60,535 nt of DNA from Candidatus Cloacimonadota bacterium (GTDB taxonomy: Bacteria > Cloacimonadota > Cloacimonadia > Cloacimonadales > TCS61). How positions within the stretch are numbered: position 1 is the stretch's first letter; every line of letters begins with the position of its first letter. The DNA is taken from contig JAUVLU010000011.1 of assembly GCA_030600585.1 (NCBI GenBank), positions 1 to 60,535 on the forward strand, in the 5' to 3' direction. Made by a program: the position numbers and the translations under genes. Shown here piece after piece: positions 7,548 through 16,760 of this stretch. The notes beneath the pieces were generated by a model. That model had not been told where the DNA came from and made no database searches. It was given only the letters and a program-made list of their open reading frames with translations.

Positions 7548-10500
7548 ATGAGTATCTTTTACAATAAAATAAGGTCGTTGATAGATAAATCGGAGTTTAT
7601 CAAAAAATTCGATGCGGAAATTGCCGAAAAAAGATCGAGGAGTTTATTTCATAATCTCAATCGTTCTGCAAAATCACTGCTGCTGGCACGGGTATTTGAA
7701 CAAACAGGGAAGAACATAATTTTTATAACTGCGGATGATAAAGTTGCAGAAGATTATCTCGATGATCTTGATCTTCTAATTGGAAAAGACCGAGCGCATT
7801 TCCTGCCGGATTATGAAGTTCTGCCTTATGAACAGCGTTCACCGCATTATATGCTGCGAGGGCAGAGGATCGAAACTCTTACTGCCGCCGTATCTTCTGA
7901 GCCGGGAATTTTTAGTGTTTCCGTTCGCTCTCTTCTGCGTAAAATAACTGCTGCTGCAATTTTCAAAGAGAATATAATCAGGTTTTCTGTTAACGATGAA
8001 TACGATCCCGACCTTCTTATTTCCAATCTCGTTGGAATGGGATACGAGAACCAGTTTCAGGTTTCCAAAGTTGGAGAGATCGCCCGTCGTGGCGGCATTA
8101 TCGATGTATTCAGCCCCAATTCGCACCGTCCGGTTAGAATCGAGTTTTTTGGTGATATAATAGAATCGATACGAGTATTTTCTGTAAATTCTCAACGTTC
8201 TACCGGTGAGGAACTAACCAAAATTACCTTAATTTCTTCCCGTGAATTTTCGCTGCATGATATCGATACGGATGAGAAGATGTGGCAGAAGATCCATGAT
8301 AACGGATTCTATGAAGGAATCGAACTCGATGTTTCTATGCTTATCCCCAAAGTTGGAACTTTCTTGGAATATTTCCAGTCGGATAATTGCATTATTTTTT
8401 GGGATGAATTTCAATATATTCCATCTTATGTAAAAGAAATTTTTGAAGAAACGACCGATCTTTATCAGAAAATTCGTTCCAAATATAAGAAACGTATAAT
8501 TCCACAACCGGATGCGCTTTTCGCTGATAAACGGTTTGTGAATAAAATTTTAAAGAAATATTCCAATTATTTTCTTTCTGCTTCATTTCAGGAATTTAAA
8601 GAGATCACTGCCAAATTCAAAGCACCGATAGCATCCCAAATAAATCTGCAGGGAAACCTTGAAATCTTTGAGAAAGAACTCAGAGATAAATTGGAAGCCG
8701 GTTACAGAATAATCATTCAATCTGATAATAGCAGTCAAAGTAAACGGATGCGTGATCTATTGCCGGAATTTGATGAACAGATAGATTTCACGATCGGTGT
8801 TTTGCAATCCGGTTTTGATCTTACCGATGCTAAGATTGCGGTTTATACCGACCATGAAATATTCAGCAGATATAAGCGTAAACGGCATCAGAACAGGTTT
8901 TCCAAAGAAGAAGCTCTGGTAGATTACGATGCGCTGAAACCCGGGGATTACATTGTTCATATCGATCATGGCATCGGCATTTATGCAGGATTAAAACGAT
9001 TGAACATTGAAGGTAATACAATAGAAACTCTTACTTTGCGTTATGCCGGCAATGACGTGGTTTATGTTCCAACCTTCCAGCTTTCATTAGTTTCCAAATT
9101 TGTTTCGGAAGAGGGAATCGCCCCTGCAATTCACAAACTCGGCAGTAAAAAATGGGAAAATATGAAATCTCGGGCACAAAAACAGATCGAGCTTATTGCC
9201 GAGGATCTGATAAAATTGTATGCCGAGCGAAAGGTTAAAAAAGGTATTGTCTTTGAACCTGATTCCGCATGGCAGACCGAGATGGAAGAATCCTTCATCT
9301 ACGAAGATACACCAGATCAGAAGAGAGCTGCCGAAGAGATAAAGACAGACATGGAAGACAATACGCCAATGGAACGCCTGTTGTGCGGAGATGTGGGATT
9401 TGGAAAAACCGAAGTTGCAATCCGCGCAGCGTTCAAAGCTGTGAACAGCGGATATCAGGTTGCCATATTGGTTCCAACAACTCTGCTGGCAGAACAGCAT
9501 TATCTTGTTTTCAGGGAAAGGCTGGCTCAATATCCGGTAAGAATTGCCATGTTCAGCCGATTCCGTTCTAAAGCTAATATAAAAAATGATGTGGCAAGAT
9601 TGGCAACAGGTGAAATCGATATTGCCATCGGTACTCACCGTCTGTTTTCACAAGATATAAAATATAGGAAACTCGGACTGCTTATAATTGATGAAGAACA
9701 TAGATTCGGTGTTCGGCATAAAGATAAACTGCGGCAGATTAAAACAAATGTAGATACGCTTTATATGAGCGCAACACCAATTCCCCGCACAATGTATATG
9801 GCACTTTCCAAATTGAAGGAATTATCTCTCATTCGCACTCCACCTAAAGCAAGATTGCCGATAAGAACTATTATCGTTCCTTACGATATTAATATTATCA
9901 AAGATGCTATCAATCGCGAAGTTGATCGTGGCGGACAGGTTTTCTTTGTTCATAACAGAGTGCAGACAATTGAAAGCATAGCTGCCGAACTGCAGGAACT
10001 TCTCCCTCACGTGAGTTTTGAGATCGGTCATGGACAATTACCGGAGAAACAATTAGAAAGAATAACACTCGATTTTGCGCATCATAAATTCGATGTGCTC
10101 ATCGCAACCACAATTATAGAATCCGGCATCGATATTCCAAATGCAAATACAATGATAGTAAATCGTGCCGATATGTTCGGACTTGCCCAATTATATCAGA
10201 TGCGAGGCAGAGTTGGAAGAAGTAACCGCCGCGCTTACGCTTATCTCATAATTCCGCCTAAATTGAATGATGATGCGCGAAACAGACTGGAATCACTCAT
10301 CGAATATGAATCATTGGGAAGCGGATACCAGATCGCGATGCGGGATATGGAACTGCGTGGAGCCGGATCACTTTTGGGAACCAAACAAAGCGGTATAATT
10401 AATTCTATTGGATTTAATTATTATAATCGTCTTTTGGAAAGTGCTATTAAAGAATTACAGGATGAAGAATTTACAGCGGAATTGCAAAAAGAAAAGCTGC

Positions 10501-10952
10501 TGCATCTTAAATTAGATATAGATCATTATTTTCCTGAAACTTATATTTCCAATGAAAAAGAAAGATTGGAAATTTACCGCAAACTTTTACATTTTAATTC
10601 ATTAAATGAATTTGATGATATTGAGAAAGAATTAACCGATAGATTTGGTGAAATACCGGAGAAATCGGGGAATGCAATTCTGTATTATAAATTGCGTATG
10701 CTGGCTCTGCAAGCTAATCTTCGTTCCCTCGATATTAAGAAAGATCGATTCATAATTGAATTTGATTCCAAGTGCCTTCCACCCCGTTCTTTGATCTCAG
10801 AAATTATAGGCGAATTCAAATATCCGGTCAATTTTGACACAACAAAAAATCTAAAAATTATTTTCAATATCTCCGAAGCAACTGAAACCGTAAAAAACAA
10901 TCACCTGAAAATAGCTCTCAAGATATTGCAATTTATCGCTGAAAATTCTTAA
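7548..10952 (+). CDS. mfd: transcription-repair coupling factor
   Basis: Mfd is an ATP-driven DNA translocase that displaces RNA polymerase stalled at lesions and recruits UvrA. The 1134-residue protein has the full architecture. It starts with UvrB-homology modules, then a CarD-like RNA polymerase interaction domain at about residues 460-545 (PGDYIVHIDHGIGIYAG ... LRYAGNDVVYVP). The helicase motor follows, with Walker A GDVGFGKTE near 615 and the IIDEEHRFG box near 713, then the TRG region (GSLLGTKQSG) and a C-terminal TRCF domain. The ATG at 7548 was chosen; a TTG at 7539 in frame is possible, and neither has a good ribosome site. It stands alone. Confidence 0.95.
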   Translation: MSIFYNKIRSLIDKSEFIKKFDAEIAEKRSRSLFHNLNRSAKSLLLARVFEQTGKNIIFITADDKVAEDYLDDLDLLIGKDRAHFLPDYEVLPYEQRSPHYMLRGQRIETLTAAVSSEPGIFSVSVRSLLRKITAAAIFKENIIRFSVNDEYDPDLLISNLVGMGYENQFQVSKVGEIARRGGIIDVFSPNSHRPVRIEFFGDIIESIRVFSVNSQRSTGEELTKITLISSREFSLHDIDTDEKMWQKIHDNGFYEGIELDVSMLIPKVGTFLEYFQSDNCIIFWDEFQYIPSYVKEIFEETTDLYQKIRSKYKKRIIPQPDALFADKRFVNKILKKYSNYFLSASFQEFKEITAKFKAPIASQINLQGNLEIFEKELRDKLEAGYRIIIQSDNSSQSKRMRDLLPEFDEQIDFTIGVLQSGFDLTDAKIAVYTDHEIFSRYKRKRHQNRFSKEEALVDYDALKPGDYIVHIDHGIGIYAGLKRLNIEGNTIETLTLRYAGNDVVYVPTFQLSLVSKFVSEEGIAPAIHKLGSKKWENMKSRAQKQIELIAEDLIKLYAERKVKKGIVFEPDSAWQTEMEESFIYEDTPDQKRAAEEIKTDMEDNTPMERLLCGDVGFGKTEVAIRAAFKAVNSGYQVAILVPTTLLAEQHYLVFRERLAQYPVRIAMFSRFRSKANIKNDVARLATGEIDIAIGTHRLFSQDIKYRKLGLLIIDEEHRFGVRHKDKLRQIKTNVDTLYMSATPIPRTMYMALSKLKELSLIRTPPKARLPIRTIIVPYDINIIKDAINREVDRGGQVFFVHNRVQTIESIAAELQELLPHVSFEIGHGQLPEKQLERITLDFAHHKFDVLIATTIIESGIDIPNANTMIVNRADMFGLAQLYQMRGRVGRSNRRAYAYLIIPPKLNDDARNRLESLIEYESLGSGYQIAMRDMELRGAGSLLGTKQSGIINSIGFNYYNRLLESAIKELQDEEFTAELQKEKLLHLKLDIDHYFPETYISNEKERLEIYRKLLHFNSLNEFDDIEKELTDRFGEIPEKSGNAILYYKLRMLALQANLRSLDIKKDRFIIEFDSKCLPPRSLISEIIGEFKYPVNFDTTKNLKIIFNISEATETVKNNHLKIALKILQFIAENS

Positions 10953-11063
10953 AACAGCATATTTACGAGTATATGAAAACATTTGACAAAAAAGCCTAAC
11001 TTTAGAATTTTTCATCATCTTGAAAAGAGTATTGTTTAATAGTTTAGAAATTCAGGAGGTTCA

Positions 11064-12416
11064 ATGAAAAATATAAACATATTTATGTTAGTAATAGTCG
11101 TGCTTCTTTCTTCTATTTGTCTTTTTGCTGAGGGAATTGGCGGTATGCAATATGGTAGCAATATCATGTATAATGTCTCTGTTGTTGGTGCTGTTAAGAA
11201 TCCGGGAGTTTATATGCTTCCACCAACCAGCCGTGTTTCAGAAGCTATTAAATTTGCCAATACACTTCTCGATACGATCAATGTTCCCGTGCATGCTGCA
11301 GATAATGCCTCAAAAAGAAATATTACCCTAAAGAGAAATGAAGAGATCATAAAACTCGACTTGTTAAGATTCCTCGTTCTCGGTGAAGACGATTCTAATC
11401 CATATCTAAAAGATGGAGATATTATTATAGTACCGGCTATTAAAAAACAAGTACATGTTTATGGTGCTGTCGGTAATAGAAATGATGAGGAGCTTAACAA
11501 CTCTATCGAGTTAAGAGATGAAGACAGGGTGTTTGATATTATTGAACTTGTAATGGGTATAATGCCAAGTACAGATAACCGGAATGCTGAAATCGTGAGA
11601 TTTATCGAGAATTCATCTAAAACTGAATCGATCAGTATAGACCTTGAAAAGATCATGGAAGATCCTGAGTCTAAAGAGAATATGATATTGCAAAATGATG
11701 ACAGGATATATATTCGCGAAATTCCTGAATATCATAATAAAAGTTTTGTTACTTTGATAGGCGAAATTGCTTACGATGGAACTTATGCGATTGAAAACAA
11801 TAAAACAACCCTTCTGCAGATAATTACAAAATCAGGCGGACCGACTGAGGATGCCGATCTTTCCAATGCCTATCTTCAAAGAATTAGTGAAGAAGATCTA
11901 CGTGAACCGGAATATGAAGAATTAAAAAAAACACGAACTACCGATATGTCTCATCTTGAATATAGATATTTCAGAAATAAACTTACTGAAGAAATTGGTA
12001 TCTTCGCTAAAAATTTTGATACTTTATGGAACAATAAAGAAATTGAATATGATATTAACCTGAAAGATGGAGATGTGATATATTTCCCGGCAAAAGCAGT
12101 TGCTATAAATATTAGTGGAGAAGTTGCAAACCCGGGACTTATCAATCATGATAGCGAATTGAATTATCTTGAGTATATCGAGCTTGCCGGTGGCATTACA
12201 GGTAAAGCATGGAAAGGAAAGATAAAAATAATCCGAGCAAAAACAGGTGAGTGGATCAACCCGAATAAGAATACTAAACTATACCCGGGCGATACTATTT
12301 TTGTCCCGCAGAAAGAGAGATTTTCATATTACTGGCCACATATTAAAGAAACAGTAGCCTTTGTTGCTGGTTTAGCAACTACTTATATAGCTGTAAAAGG
12401 AATAATAAATCCTTAA
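11064..12416 (+). CDS. SLBB-domain polysaccharide export-type protein
   Basis: A 450-residue protein with a signal peptide (residues 5-22). Several soluble-ligand-binding beta-grasp units follow: VSVVGAVKNPGVYMLP near 35, VHVYGAVGN near 132, VTLIGEIAYDGTYAI near 230 and INISGEVANPGLINH near 350. It ends in a hydrophobic segment (VAFVAGLATTYIAVKG), as seen in Wza/KpsD-like capsule or exopolysaccharide export proteins. I see no classic poly_export N-terminal motif. GGAGG lies upstream of the ATG. Downstream at short spacing are a sugar-nucleotide epimerase/dehydratase and a DegT-type aminotransferase, which supports a role in surface polysaccharide assembly. Confidence 0.75.
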   Translation: MKNINIFMLVIVVLLSSICLFAEGIGGMQYGSNIMYNVSVVGAVKNPGVYMLPPTSRVSEAIKFANTLLDTINVPVHAADNASKRNITLKRNEEIIKLDLLRFLVLGEDDSNPYLKDGDIIIVPAIKKQVHVYGAVGNRNDEELNNSIELRDEDRVFDIIELVMGIMPSTDNRNAEIVRFIENSSKTESISIDLEKIMEDPESKENMILQNDDRIYIREIPEYHNKSFVTLIGEIAYDGTYAIENNKTTLLQIITKSGGPTEDADLSNAYLQRISEEDLREPEYEELKKTRTTDMSHLEYRYFRNKLTEEIGIFAKNFDTLWNNKEIEYDINLKDGDVIYFPAKAVAINISGEVANPGLINHDSELNYLEYIELAGGITGKAWKGKIKIIRAKTGEWINPNKNTKLYPGDTIFVPQKERFSYYWPHIKETVAFVAGLATTYIAVKGIINP

Positions 12417-12429
12417 TAACGGAGAAATA

Positions 12430-13389
12430 ATGAATATATTAATAACAGGCGGCGCAGGTTTTATTGGATCACATCTGGCAGAAAAACTTCTGAAAGAAGA
12501 GCACACCGTTCATGTGATAGATAATCTTTCAACAGGAAAATATTCCAATATTATCCACTTAACAAAAAAGAAGAATTTCAATTATGTTATCGATTCTATC
12601 TTAAATCGTGAAGTTTTAGAAGAACTAATAAAAAAATCCGACCAAATATATCATCTTGCTGCAGCGGTTGGTGTAAAATATATCATCGATAATCCGCTTC
12701 TTTCACTTCAAACTAATATTGGCGGTGCAGAAAATGTTCTGGAATTTGCCAATAAATATAAGAAAAAAGTATTGATGGCATCTACTTCCGAGATCTACGG
12801 AAAGAACGATAATATCCCATTTAAAGAAGAAGATGATAGATTGTTGGGTTCCACACATATTTCCAGATGGAGTTATAGTACCGCAAAAGCTGTAGATGAA
12901 TTTTTTGCATTAGCTTATTATAGAGAGAAGAAATTACCGGTTGTTATTGTGCGTTGTTTTAACACGGTAGGTCCGCGGCAAACAGGACAGTATGGGATGG
13001 TCATTCCAAAATTTGTAAGGAATGCTCTTTTAAACCATCCTATCACGATCTTCGGTGATGGTAAACAGACCCGATGTTTCTGTGATGTGGACGATGTAAC
13101 CGATGGTATGATCAAATTAATGAACAACAAAAAAGCAGTAGGTGAAATTTTTAATATTGGGAACGACAAGAGCATTAGCATTGAAGAACTTGCGCATAAG
13201 ATAAAAAAACTTACCAACAGCAGATCAAAAATTGAATATGTAAAATATGAAGATGCTTATGAAGAAGGTTTCGAAGATATGCGTCATCGTAAACCGGATC
13301 TTACAAAAGTAATCGGATTGATAGATTATAAACCAAAATACAATCTTGAACAAATTCTTAAAAGAACAATAGATTATTTTGAGAGATAG
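12430..13389 (+). CDS. NAD-dependent sugar-nucleotide epimerase/dehydratase
   Basis: A 319-residue extended short-chain dehydrogenase. It has the Rossmann signature TGGAGFIGSH at residues 6-15, IDNLSTGK near 36, and the catalytic Y-x3-K (SYSTAKA) near residue 152. FNTVGPRQTGQYGMVIP and the substrate-loop FGDGKQTRCFCDVDDV are typical of UDP-glucose 4-epimerase, UDP-glucuronate decarboxylase and dTDP-glucose dehydratase relatives. The precise substrate cannot be read from sequence. It starts 13 bases after the SLBB gene with GGAG upstream, and is followed eight bases later by an aminotransferase. The set probably makes an amino- or modified sugar for a surface glycan. Confidence 0.85.
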   Translation: MNILITGGAGFIGSHLAEKLLKEEHTVHVIDNLSTGKYSNIIHLTKKKNFNYVIDSILNREVLEELIKKSDQIYHLAAAVGVKYIIDNPLLSLQTNIGGAENVLEFANKYKKKVLMASTSEIYGKNDNIPFKEEDDRLLGSTHISRWSYSTAKAVDEFFALAYYREKKLPVVIVRCFNTVGPRQTGQYGMVIPKFVRNALLNHPITIFGDGKQTRCFCDVDDVTDGMIKLMNNKKAVGEIFNIGNDKSISIEELAHKIKKLTNSRSKIEYVKYEDAYEEGFEDMRHRKPDLTKVIGLIDYKPKYNLEQILKRTIDYFER

Positions 13390-13397
13390 GAAATAAT

Positions 13398-14501
13398 ATG
13401 AAAGTTCCATTACTAGATCTGAATGTACAATATGAACCGATAATGGATGAAATCAAAGCAGAAATTGAAAAAGTACTTGAATCGCATAAATATATTCTTG
13501 GACCGCAAGTTAAAGAATTTGAAGAAATGACTGCCGAATATTGCCAATGTAATCACGCTATCGCTTGTGCTTCCGGCACTGACGCTCTTGTTCTTGCACT
13601 AAAAGCTTTAAATATACAAGAAGATGATCAAGTTATTACAACAACGTTTACATTTTTTGCAACTGCCGGCTCAATATCACGAGTTGGCGCTAAACCTATA
13701 TTTGTAGATATCAAACCGGATACATTTAATATCGACCCGCAAAAAATTGAAAATGCAATAACAACAAAAACTAAAGCAATAATTGTCGTTCATCTATTTG
13801 GTCAACCTGCCGAAATGGATAAGATCATGGAAATTGCCCAAAAACATGACCTGAAAGTAATAGAAGATAATGCTCAAGGAATTGGCGCTAAATTTGATGG
13901 AAAATTTGCTGGAACTATTGGAGATATTGGCACACTCTCTTTTTTTCCCAGCAAAAATCTAGGAGCAATGGGTGATGCCGGAATGTGCCTGACAAATAAT
14001 GATAAACTTGCTGCAAGATTAATCCAACTTCGTGTTCATGGTGAAAACCCGAAATACTTCCATAAGTGGGTGGGATTGAACAGCCGACTCGATACTATAC
14101 AAGCAGCAGTTTTAAAAGTAAAACTTCCACACCTTGAAAATTGGAGTGAAGCTCGCCGTGAAAATGCACAATATTATTATAAAAATCTGAAAGATGTTTC
14201 GCAAATAAAAGTACCCTTCATTCATGAAAAAGCAACTTCGATATATAATCAATTCACCTTGATCGCAGAAAATCGTGACGGCTTGCTTGAGTATTTGAGA
14301 AAAAATAACATTGGTTGTGCAGTTTATTATCCAAAACCGCTGCATATTCAAGAGTGTTTTTCCAAGCTCGGATATAAAAAGGGTGATATGCCGATTGCAG
14401 AAGAGATTTCACAAAAGGTTATTTCAATTCCGGTATTTTCGGAGATCACAAAAGATCAGCAAGATTATGTAATAGAAACTATTAAAGAATTTTACGCATA
14501 A
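13398..14501 (+). CDS. DegT/DnrJ/EryC1/StrS-family sugar aminotransferase
   Basis: A PLP-dependent aminotransferase of 367 residues that aminates keto-sugar nucleotides. Visible marks are the N-terminal LDLNVQYEP, the cofactor-site ACASGTDALVLALKAL near 55, EDNAQGIGA near 155, and the PLP lysine in FFPSKNLGAMGDAG near residue 180. GLNSRLDTIQAAVLKVKLPH is the conserved DegT core helix. The length is typical. It follows the epimerase/dehydratase directly, so the pair likely converts one nucleotide sugar to an amino sugar. The next gene, etfB, starts 17 bases on with AGGAG but seems functionally unrelated. Confidence 0.88.
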   Translation: MKVPLLDLNVQYEPIMDEIKAEIEKVLESHKYILGPQVKEFEEMTAEYCQCNHAIACASGTDALVLALKALNIQEDDQVITTTFTFFATAGSISRVGAKPIFVDIKPDTFNIDPQKIENAITTKTKAIIVVHLFGQPAEMDKIMEIAQKHDLKVIEDNAQGIGAKFDGKFAGTIGDIGTLSFFPSKNLGAMGDAGMCLTNNDKLAARLIQLRVHGENPKYFHKWVGLNSRLDTIQAAVLKVKLPHLENWSEARRENAQYYYKNLKDVSQIKVPFIHEKATSIYNQFTLIAENRDGLLEYLRKNNIGCAVYYPKPLHIQECFSKLGYKKGDMPIAEEISQKVISIPVFSEITKDQQDYVIETIKEFYA

Positions 14502-14518
14502 AGATAACAGGAGCAAAG

Positions 14519-15301
14519 ATGAATATAATAGTTTGCATTAAACAAGTTCCCGATACAACTGAAATCAAAATAGATCCTGAAACAAATACCCTGATCAGAG
14601 AAGGTGTAGAAAGTATTATCAATCCGTTCGATCTTTACGCAATTGAAGAAGCTATAAGACTGAAAGAAAAATATGGCGGTAAAGTTACAGCGATAAGTAT
14701 GGGTCCTCCACAAGTAGAATCTGCTCTTCGGGAATCTGTGGCAATCGGCGTTGACGAGATATTACTTCTTACAGACCGCAAATTTGCCGGTGCCGATACA
14801 TGGGCCACAAGCCTCACTCTTGCAGAAGCTATTAAAAAAATTGGTGAATACGATATTATTTTATTTGGACAGCAGGCAATCGATGGTGATACCGCTCAAG
14901 TTGGTCCGGGCGTTGCCACGCATCTTGGAATTCCTCAAACCGGTTTTGTAAAAAAGATCGAAAAAATCAAAGATAACAGGATAATTTTGCAAAGACTTAT
15001 GGAAGATGGTTATGACAGGTTGGATATGCCGCTTCCGGCTGCTATAACGGTAGTAAAAGAGATCAACGAACCGCGTCTTCCTTCTCTTCGCGGGAAAAGA
15101 AATTCCAAGAAAACCGAATTGAAAATATGGTCGGCTGATGATCTGGGATTAGATGAAGAAAAGATCGGATTGAATGGTTCTCCCACTCAGGTTATCAAGA
15201 TATTCTCACCTGATCTGCAAAAAGATGGGGAAAAACATGAGCTTCCTGCAGAAGAACTGGTGGAAATACTTTATAATAAATTAAAAGAACTTGGGAAATA
15301 A
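14519..15301 (+). CDS. etfB: electron transfer flavoprotein beta subunit
   Basis: The beta subunit of ETF, which binds AMP (or a second FAD in bifurcating types) and shuttles electrons from acyl-CoA and other dehydrogenases. The 260-residue protein has the N-terminal IIVCIKQVPDT, the GADTWATSLTLAEAI segment near residue 90, and the family signature ITVVKEINEPRLPSLRGK near residues 178-195. No alpha subunit gene (etfA) is adjacent: the next gene is lgt, on the same strand 10 bases later. Whether the partner is encoded elsewhere cannot be seen here. Confidence 0.9.
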   Translation: MNIIVCIKQVPDTTEIKIDPETNTLIREGVESIINPFDLYAIEEAIRLKEKYGGKVTAISMGPPQVESALRESVAIGVDEILLLTDRKFAGADTWATSLTLAEAIKKIGEYDIILFGQQAIDGDTAQVGPGVATHLGIPQTGFVKKIEKIKDNRIILQRLMEDGYDRLDMPLPAAITVVKEINEPRLPSLRGKRNSKKTELKIWSADDLGLDEEKIGLNGSPTQVIKIFSPDLQKDGEKHELPAEELVEILYNKLKELGK

Positions 15302-15310
15302 ATATTATAA

Positions 15311-16105
15311 ATGATACAATTCCCTGAAATAAATCCAACAATTGTTAAACTTGGCATGTTCGAGATTCGCTGGTACGGCTTATTTTACATTGTCGGATTT
15401 ATAATTGCCTTTATTTTTGTGAAGAAGAGTTATGCTCGCAAAAATATCAAAATGAAAAAAGAGGATTATGAAACTTTTCTTTTTAATCTTATGCTTGGTG
15501 TAATAATCGGCGGCAGGCTTGGATACATTTTGTTTTACAATCTCCAGTTTTATTTAATTCATCCATTACAAATTTTTGCTGTATGGCAAGGTGGAATGTC
15601 ATTCCATGGCGGAGCTATTGGTGTAATAATATTTGGTTATATTTTCTGCAAAAAGCATAATTACAGTTTTTTGAAATTGGCAGATCCGGTCATGCCATTT
15701 GTTTCTATCGCACTTTTTCTGGGAAGGATCGGGAACTTTATTAATGGTGAATTGTGGGGCAGAGTTACAAATGTACCATGGGCTATTGTTTTCCCTTTGG
15801 ATCCGCAGAAACTTCCACGTCACCCATCACAAATTTATGAAGCATTGTTAGAAGGAGCATTATTATTTGCAATAACCTACATTATGTTCCGCAAAATAAA
15901 AAAGCCGGGAATCGTTTTTTGGACTTGGATTGGATTATATGGTCTTTTTAGAAGTCTGGTTGAATTTGTACGTCAACCCGATGAAAATCTGGGTCATCTT
16001 ATCGGCTTTATGACAATGGGACAAATATTGAGTTCTGTGATGATAATCTCAAGTCTTGTTGCTATTGTCTTAATTATTCGAGAAAAAAAAGATGAAACCG
16101 GGTAA
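15311..16105 (+). CDS. lgt: prolipoprotein diacylglyceryl transferase
   Basis: Lgt attaches diacylglycerol from phosphatidylglycerol to the lipobox cysteine of prolipoproteins at the inner membrane. The 264-residue polytopic protein carries IRWYGLFYIVGF near residue 20, GGRLGYILFYN near 68, and GGMSFHGGAIG near 95. The Lgt signature GRIGNFINGELWGR lies near 140 and PRHPSQIYEALLEG near 172. Spacing from etfB is tight and no strong ribosome site is visible. It overlaps the following lipoprotein gene by 14 bases, consistent with coupled translation of a lipoprotein with its maturation enzyme. Confidence 0.95.
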   Translation: MIQFPEINPTIVKLGMFEIRWYGLFYIVGFIIAFIFVKKSYARKNIKMKKEDYETFLFNLMLGVIIGGRLGYILFYNLQFYLIHPLQIFAVWQGGMSFHGGAIGVIIFGYIFCKKHNYSFLKLADPVMPFVSIALFLGRIGNFINGELWGRVTNVPWAIVFPLDPQKLPRHPSQIYEALLEGALLFAITYIMFRKIKKPGIVFWTWIGLYGLFRSLVEFVRQPDENLGHLIGFMTMGQILSSVMIISSLVAIVLIIREKKDETG

Positions 16106-16721
16106 GTTTTTTCTTTTATTTCTATTATTACTTTTTATTACAAGTTGTGCCTTTCTAATAAAACCTGCAGAAACCGATAAAGAAAAATTACTCTATACAC
16201 ATTTAAAATTCTGGGAGAATATACGGATCGATGGAATTATCGAAGCTAATTACAAAAATTTTGTTTTCCGAAAAAATATAACCATCAAAAAAAACAGTAC
16301 TGCCTTCAGGATCGATATTTATGATTCCGGAATATTCGGTATGCAGTCGACACCATTTATTTCTGCTTATTACGATTCTGTTTTAACAATACGTACTCCC
16401 GACCAGCAAACAAAACAGCAAATCAAACCGGAAGGCAAAGAAGAAATTGATCTATCGATTTTCTTTCAAATATCCGATCTGTTTGCAATGAAAGATGAAA
16501 TAATTAAACACCAAAAACTTAACTTAAATGATGTTACAATTATTTTTTCGGACGATATGAAAATCAATAATATCCACAGTAACACAAGTTCTACAAAGAT
16601 AACCTTCAATTATTTGCAAGACCTGAATTCGATTACATTCCAAAAAGAAGAAAAAGAAATTATTAAAATTCAAATTGACAAAATTACGCATCCGAATGAA
16701 GAAATAAATAGATTGAAATAA
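16092..16721 (+). CDS. predicted lipoprotein of unknown function
   Basis: Not recognised. It is 209 residues with a clear lipoprotein signal peptide: a basic N-terminus, a leucine-rich core, and lipobox FITSC with the cysteine at residue 19. The mature part is beta-rich and hydrophilic and loosely resembles LolB/DUF4292-type outer-membrane lipoproteins (an N-terminal KFWENIRIDGIIEANYKNF strand pattern), but I see no decisive motif. It overlaps lgt by 14 bases and is followed 39 bases later by purB. Confidence 0.7.
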   Translation: MKPGKFFLLFLLLLFITSCAFLIKPAETDKEKLLYTHLKFWENIRIDGIIEANYKNFVFRKNITIKKNSTAFRIDIYDSGIFGMQSTPFISAYYDSVLTIRTPDQQTKQQIKPEGKEEIDLSIFFQISDLFAMKDEIIKHQKLNLNDVTIIFSDDMKINNIHSNTSSTKITFNYLQDLNSITFQKEEKEIIKIQIDKITHPNEEINRLK

Positions 16722-16760
16722 CGAACTGCAAACTATAAAAAAGCAGTTCTGAGGTATGTT

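Noticed and set aside
9087-9638. 183-codon frame antisense to mfd
   Set aside because: It is fully inside mfd, which has continuous domain signatures, so this is a shadow frame.
10983-11008. TTGACA/TAGAAT promoter for the SLBB gene
   Set aside because: The spacer is only 14 bases, too short for a convincing sigma-70 promoter.
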